Assembly: GCF_036924535.1 (NCBI RefSeq) | Contig: NZ_JAZHRT010000001.1 | Location: 868,001 to 932,000, forward strand | DNA length: 64,000 nucleotides | Direction: 5' to 3' | Source of the DNA: Bradyrhizobium sp. AZCC 2262 | GTDB lineage: Bacteria; Pseudomonadota; Alphaproteobacteria; Rhizobiales; Xanthobacteraceae | Shown: in pieces, positions 60,471-64,000 of the stretch | How the letters are laid out: every line of letters starts with the position of its first letter | Numbering within the stretch: the stretch's first letter is position 1 | Program-made: the position numbers and the translations under genes | Notes under the pieces: model-generated | What the model saw: only the letters and a program-made list of their open reading frames with translations | What the model was told of the DNA's origin: nothing | The model's database searches: none

Positions 60471-60947
60471 TCATTTCGGGCCGACGCGGACAGCCGGCGG
60501 CAGCGATGCCGGCAACTGGCCGGCGCCCTGCAGCGCGGCCTGCATGGCAACGATGTAGCCGTAGGGGCCGAGGCCCGCGATCACGCCCTTCACCGCGGCC
60601 GAAAGCTTCGAGTGCCGGTGCAGCTCGTCGCGGGCGTGGATGTTGGAGATGTGCACCTCGTAGATCGGGCCATCAAAAATCTTCATGGCGTCGTAGATCG
60701 CAATCGAGGTGAAGGAGTAGGCGGCGGGATTGATGATGAGGGCGTCCGCCGACGTGCGCGCGGACTGGATCAGGTCGACCAGCTCGCCCTCGTGGTTGGA
60801 CTGGTGAAACGCCAGTTGCGTGCCGGTGAAGGCAGCAAACTCCTCGCAGGAGGCCTTGATGGCGTCGAGCGTGGTCGAGCCGTAGATGTGCGGCTCGCGG
60901 ATGCCGAGCATGTTCAGGTTCGGGCCATTGAGGATCATGATGCGCAT
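60471..60947 (-). CDS. Type II 3-dehydroquinase-family enzyme with changed active-site residues
   Basis: The 158-residue protein has the family frame: ILNGPNLNMLGIREPHIYG with the catalytic Tyr and Arg, an NP loop (IINPAAYSFTSIAIYDA) and YEVHISNIHARDELHRHS with the catalytic His. Two substrate-binding positions differ from normal AroQ: the His of the THTS motif is Phe here (SFTS), and the first Arg of FRRHS is His (LHRHS); the Arg after THTSVAL is Tyr. The fold is clear but a role in the shikimate pathway is doubtful. It lies 54 nt after the TRAP large-permease gene. Confidence 0.8.
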   Translation of the reverse strand: MRIMILNGPNLNMLGIREPHIYGSTTLDAIKASCEEFAAFTGTQLAFHQSNHEGELVDLIQSARTSADALIINPAAYSFTSIAIYDAMKIFDGPIYEVHISNIHARDELHRHSKLSAAVKGVIAGLGPYGYIVAMQAALQGAGQLPASLPPAVRVGPK

Positions 60948-61001
60948 AAAATGCCTTTCACGGGGTGATGCCGGTGCAGTGTAGCCGATTGCGGCAACAT
61001 G

Positions 61002-62282
61002 TCAGCCGCTGAACCATTTCGCCGGCACGGTGACGATTGCCGGAAACAGGATCATCAGGAGCAGCACGATCAGTTGGGCGATCATGAAAGGCCAGACGCC
61101 CTTGATGATGTCTTCCATGCTGATGCGCGACACGCCGCAGACGACGTTGAGGACGACGCCGACGGGTGGGGTGATGAGACCGATCGCGTTGTTGATGATG
61201 AAGAGCACGCCGAAATAGACCGGGTCGATGCCGGCCTGCTTGACGATCGGCATCAGGATCGGGGTGAGGATCAGGATGGTCGGCGCCATGTCGAGCGCGG
61301 TGCCGACGATGACGACCAGCACCATGATCGCCAGCATCAGCAGGGTCTGGTTGCCCATGAAGGGACGGACGAGATCGACCACTTGCGTGGCGATTTCCGA
61401 CACCGTGATCAGCCAGGACGACACCAGCGCCGCCGCGACCAGGAACATGACGATGCTGGTGCTGAGCGCGGCCGAGACGAAGACTTCATAGAGGTCGCCG
61501 ATCTTGAGCTCGCGGTAGATGCAGGTCGCCACGAACAGCGCGTAGACGGCGACGACGACGGCGGCCTCGGTCGGCGTGAACACGCCGAAACGCAGGCCAA
61601 CGATGATGATCGCGGGCAGCATCAAGGCCCAGAATCCGTCGATAAAGGTCCAGACGATTTCGCGGAGCGATTTGCGCGGCGGGCTTTCGACGTTCTCCCG
61701 GCGCGCGACCCACCACCAGGAAAAACACAGTCCGACGCCGAGCATGAGGCCAGGGAAGATTCCGGCGAGGAACAGTTTCGAGATCGAGACGCCGCCGGCC
61801 ACGCCGAACAGCACGAAGCCGATGCTGGGCGGGATGACGGGCGCGATGATGCCGCCGGCGGCGACGAGGCCCGCCGCATACATCTTCCGGTGGCCGGCCG
61901 CGACCATCATGGGAACGAGCAGCGCCGCCAGCGCCGCCGCGTCCGCCGCCGCCGAACCCGACAACGAAGCCAGCACGCAGGAGGCGAGGATGGTGACGTA
62001 GCCGAGGCCGCCCCGGATATGGCCGACCAGCGCCAGCGCGACGTCGACGATCCGCTTGGCCAGTCCGCCGCGGTTCATGACCTCGCCGGCCAGCATGAAG
62101 AACGGGACGGCCATCAGGGGAAAACTGTCGGCGCCGTTGATGATGTTCTGGGCGACGATCTGGGAGTCGAAAATGTCCAGCGAATGCATCAGCGCGACGC
62201 CGCAGACGATCAGCGCGAACGCAATTGGCATCCCCAGCGCCATCGCGCCGAGCAGGGAGAGGGTGAAGACCGCGAGCGTCAC
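61002..62282 (-). CDS. TRAP transporter large permease (DctM type)
   Basis: The 426-residue protein starts at GTG (MTLAVFTLSLLGAMALGMPI) and has about 12 membrane spans. DctM hallmarks are MAVPFFMLAGEVMNRGGLAK, LASCVLASLSGSAAADAAAL, and VYFGVLFIINNAIGLITPPV. It lies 26 nt after the small-permease gene and appears intact, unlike the other DctM gene at 26103. The associated enzymes suggest a carboxylic acid substrate. Confidence 0.92.
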   Translation of the reverse strand: MTLAVFTLSLLGAMALGMPIAFALIVCGVALMHSLDIFDSQIVAQNIINGADSFPLMAVPFFMLAGEVMNRGGLAKRIVDVALALVGHIRGGLGYVTILASCVLASLSGSAAADAAALAALLVPMMVAAGHRKMYAAGLVAAGGIIAPVIPPSIGFVLFGVAGGVSISKLFLAGIFPGLMLGVGLCFSWWWVARRENVESPPRKSLREIVWTFIDGFWALMLPAIIIVGLRFGVFTPTEAAVVVAVYALFVATCIYRELKIGDLYEVFVSAALSTSIVMFLVAAALVSSWLITVSEIATQVVDLVRPFMGNQTLLMLAIMVLVVIVGTALDMAPTILILTPILMPIVKQAGIDPVYFGVLFIINNAIGLITPPVGVVLNVVCGVSRISMEDIIKGVWPFMIAQLIVLLLMILFPAIVTVPAKWFSG

Positions 62283-62308
62283 GCTTGGCTCCCGCCGTTG
62301 GAGGACGA

Positions 62309-62833
62309 TCAGGTGTGGTCATCGCTTTCCTTCACCGAGATCAGGTCCTCCTCGGACGCCGACCCGCTCAACACCCGCACGAGATCGACGAGCAGGATCA
62401 CGGCCGCCGAGACGCCGAACACGAGCCCGGACGAATAGAAGAACAGTCCCACCGAAATGTTTGACGCGGGCGCGCTGTCGCCAAAGGTCAATACCGCCTG
62501 TTTCCAGCTTCCGAGCGTCAGGAGGCCGTTCACGTAGAGCATCAGGACGTAGCTTGCGATGAAGCAGATCTTCTTGCCGAGGGGAGGGAGGGCGCGGACC
62601 AGCGTGTCGACGCCGAGATGGGCGTGCTGGCGTAGCGCGACGATAGCGCCGAGGAACGTCAGCCAGACCAAAAGCCAGCGCGACAGCTCTTCCGAGGTCG
62701 GAATCCCCGAGTTGAAGAGATAGCGCATCACGACATTGGTGAAGACCAGCACCACCATCGCGGCGAGGCACGCCGCGATCGCTACCTTCAACAGCCGGCA
62801 GTAGAGGTCGATCAGCCGCTCGATGGCGCCCAT
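62309..62833 (-). CDS. TRAP transporter small permease (DctQ type)
   Basis: The 174-residue protein has four membrane spans. The DctQ blocks are FTNVVMRYLFNSGIPTSEEL, SRWLLVWLTFLGAIVALRQH and AHLGVDTLVRALPP. It lies 18 nt after the DctP gene and 26 nt before the DctM gene. Confidence 0.9.
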   Translation of the reverse strand: MGAIERLIDLYCRLLKVAIAACLAAMVVLVFTNVVMRYLFNSGIPTSEELSRWLLVWLTFLGAIVALRQHAHLGVDTLVRALPPLGKKICFIASYVLMLYVNGLLTLGSWKQAVLTFGDSAPASNISVGLFFYSSGLVFGVSAAVILLVDLVRVLSGSASEEDLISVKESDDHT

Positions 62834-62851
62834 GGAAGTTTTCCCGGCGGC

Positions 62852-63858
62852 TTACCTGGCGCCACGGATGCGCGCGAGTTCGCTGGTGAAGAGTTTTACG
62901 CGGGCCGGGTCATATTCGGCGGAGAACTTGTCGACGACGGGTTTGGTGGCGTCCTGCATGCGGGCGTATTCGGCCGGCGCGATCTCGTTGAACTGCATGC
63001 CTTTTGCCTTCAGTTCGCTCAGCGCCTTGTCCGCCGCGAGCTTGGTCTGGTCGCGCTGGTACTCACGCGTCTCGGCAAAACTGTCGCGCAGCATCCTCTG
63101 TTCTTCCGGAGACAGGCCGTCCCAGAACTTCTTGCTGACGATGATGATGTTCTGGGTGAAGGTGTGGTTGGTCGCCGAGACGTATTTCTGCACCTCGTAG
63201 AACTTGTTCGACAGGATGACGCTGTAGGGATTCTCCTGGCCGTCGACGGTCTTGTTTTCCAGCGCGGTGTACAATTCGCCGAACGCCATAGGCACCGGGT
63301 TCGCCTTCAAGGCCTTGAAGGTTTCGAGATAGACCGGGTTCGGGATCACGCGCAGCTTGAGGCCGGCGAAGTCCTCGACCTTCGCGATCGGGCGGCTGCT
63401 GTTGGTGGCGTTGCGGAAGCCGAGCCCCCAATAGCCCAGACCGATCAGTTCCTTCTCGGGCAGCAAATCGAGCATGGCCTTTCCGAACGCGCCCTGGGCC
63501 AGCGCCTCGGCTTGCTCGAACGTGCCGACGGTGAAGGGGAAGTCGAACAGGCCGAGGTCCTTGACGACGCCGGCGAGCGAAGTCGTCGATGCCGAGAGGA
63601 TTTCCTGGGTGCCGCCGCGTACCGCCGACTGCTGCTGCATCTCGTTGCCGAGCTGCGAAGCCGGAAACTCGCGGATCTTCAGCTTGCCGCCGCTCTTGGC
63701 CGCCAGCACCTCGGCGAATTTCTGCACGCCGAAGCTGACGGGATGGTCGGTGTTGTTGAGGTGGCCCCAGCGGATGTGCGTTCCTGCACCTCGGCGGCAG
63801 AAGGTGTTCCCACAAGCGCGCAAAGGCTGACGGCAACGCACAGCAATCCGATCCGCAT
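62852..63858 (-). pseudogene. TRAP transporter solute receptor (DctP type), frameshifted
   Basis: The signal peptide and mature N terminus (MRIGLLCVAVSLCALVGTPSA, then AEVQERT) are in one frame; the rest, from IRWGHLNNTDHPVSFGVQKF to the end at 62852, is in another. Adding one base near 63776 (between CGCAC and ATCCGC on the minus strand) restores a continuous receptor of about 335 residues. All DctP blocks are otherwise intact: QLGNEMQQQSAVRGGTQEIL, VEDFAGLKLRVIPNPVY and ENKTVDGQENPYSVIL. Either it is a recent null allele or a base-call error. Confidence 0.85.
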
Positions 63859-63945
63859 GGCGGTTTCTCCCTGGTTCGCGATCATTTGGCGTCGCGGCGG
63901 GCAAAGATATTCATATGGTGGAATAGATGTAAAAATATAAAATGT

Positions 63946-63962
63946 ATTTCATCATATGAAAT
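63946..63962. promoter_or_regulatory. Palindrome in the promoter region of the second TRAP operon
   Basis: ATTTCATCATATGAAAT has perfect 7-bp arms around a three-base centre, in a strongly AT-rich stretch about 90 bases upstream of the DctP start. It resembles FCD-type GntR operators. The regulator would lie outside the window on the right. Confidence 0.5.
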
Positions 63963-64000
63963 GTCTAATATAGTATGATATGAGGCTTGTGAGGAATCGG

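Noticed and set aside
60999..62438. Plus-strand open frame of about 480 codons
   Set aside because: Antisense to an intact DctM gene; composition is Asp/His/Arg repeats.
1..64000. CRISPR arrays, tRNA or rRNA genes, transposases
   Set aside because: No regularly spaced repeats, no cloverleaf sequence and no transposase motif were seen by eye.

Overview
The window reads as chromosome of a GC-rich alphaproteobacterium, most likely Bradyrhizobium or a close Nitrobacteraceae relative. The grounds are codon bias, many small-molecule importers (tripartite tricarboxylate, TRAP, Liv-type and Fe3+-type ABC), Crp- and FCD-GntR-type regulators, small proteins that I recall as typical of Bradyrhizobium (302-463, 20298-20528, the broken 18511-18790), and a palindromic intergenic repeat of a kind common in these genomes. 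I found no rRNA, tRNA, CRISPR array or transposase.

Layout. (1) 234-1595 is a stack of tiny, overlapping, phage-flavoured genes plus a GNAT acetyltransferase, closed by a strong terminator. (2) 1717-11511 is a catabolic island: a two-component flavin monooxygenase with its reductase, a luciferase-like monooxygenase with a NodB/PuuE-type deacetylase, a three-subunit molybdenum hydroxylase, an enoyl-CoA hydratase and a zinc alcohol dehydrogenase. (3) 11698-16254 is an ABC importer operon ending in a metallophosphodiesterase. (4) 16261-18470 is a Tat-exported amidohydrolase divergent from a Bug receptor. (5) 18471-20528 holds a decayed stretch, a Crp-family regulator, a perfect CRP-type operator and a small membrane protein. 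(6) 20522-25215 is a Liv-type ABC operon with a terminator between the receptor gene and livHMGF. (7) 25378-34244 holds a cyclase-family hydrolase, a TRAP transporter with a frameshifted large subunit, a GntR regulator, and a two-subunit molybdenum oxidoreductase coupled to a ModA-like protein that has no signal peptide. (8) 34418-40679 holds an orphan ABC receptor, a PrpD-family protein, an SDR, an orphan bis-MGD molybdoenzyme and an enoyl-CoA hydratase.

(9) 40680-51725 looks like hydroxyacid/glyoxylate metabolism: a GlcG-like protein, a large FAD/Fe-S D-2-hydroxyacid dehydrogenase, a GntR regulator, two serine-glyoxylate-type aminotransferases and a complete TctCBA-type transporter. (10) 51770-58170 holds a collagen-like lipoprotein, a second copy of the tripartite transporter that has been broken up and truncated, and, inside it, mtnP, mtnA and a class II aldolase. 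These three together look like the MTA-to-DHAP salvage shunt. (11) 58139-59667 is a two-gene radical-SAM peptide locus: a precursor with three A-F-R-R-[GA]-x-[FY] repeats and a SPASM maturase of the cyclophane-forming type. This is the most interesting candidate in the window. (12) 59796-63858 is a TRAP transporter (receptor gene frameshifted) with a divergent type II dehydroquinase-like enzyme and a two-domain EthD-like protein.

Three single-base frameshifts (near 18636, 27000 and 63776) break otherwise well-conserved genes. From the sequence alone I cannot tell sequencing error from pseudogenes.
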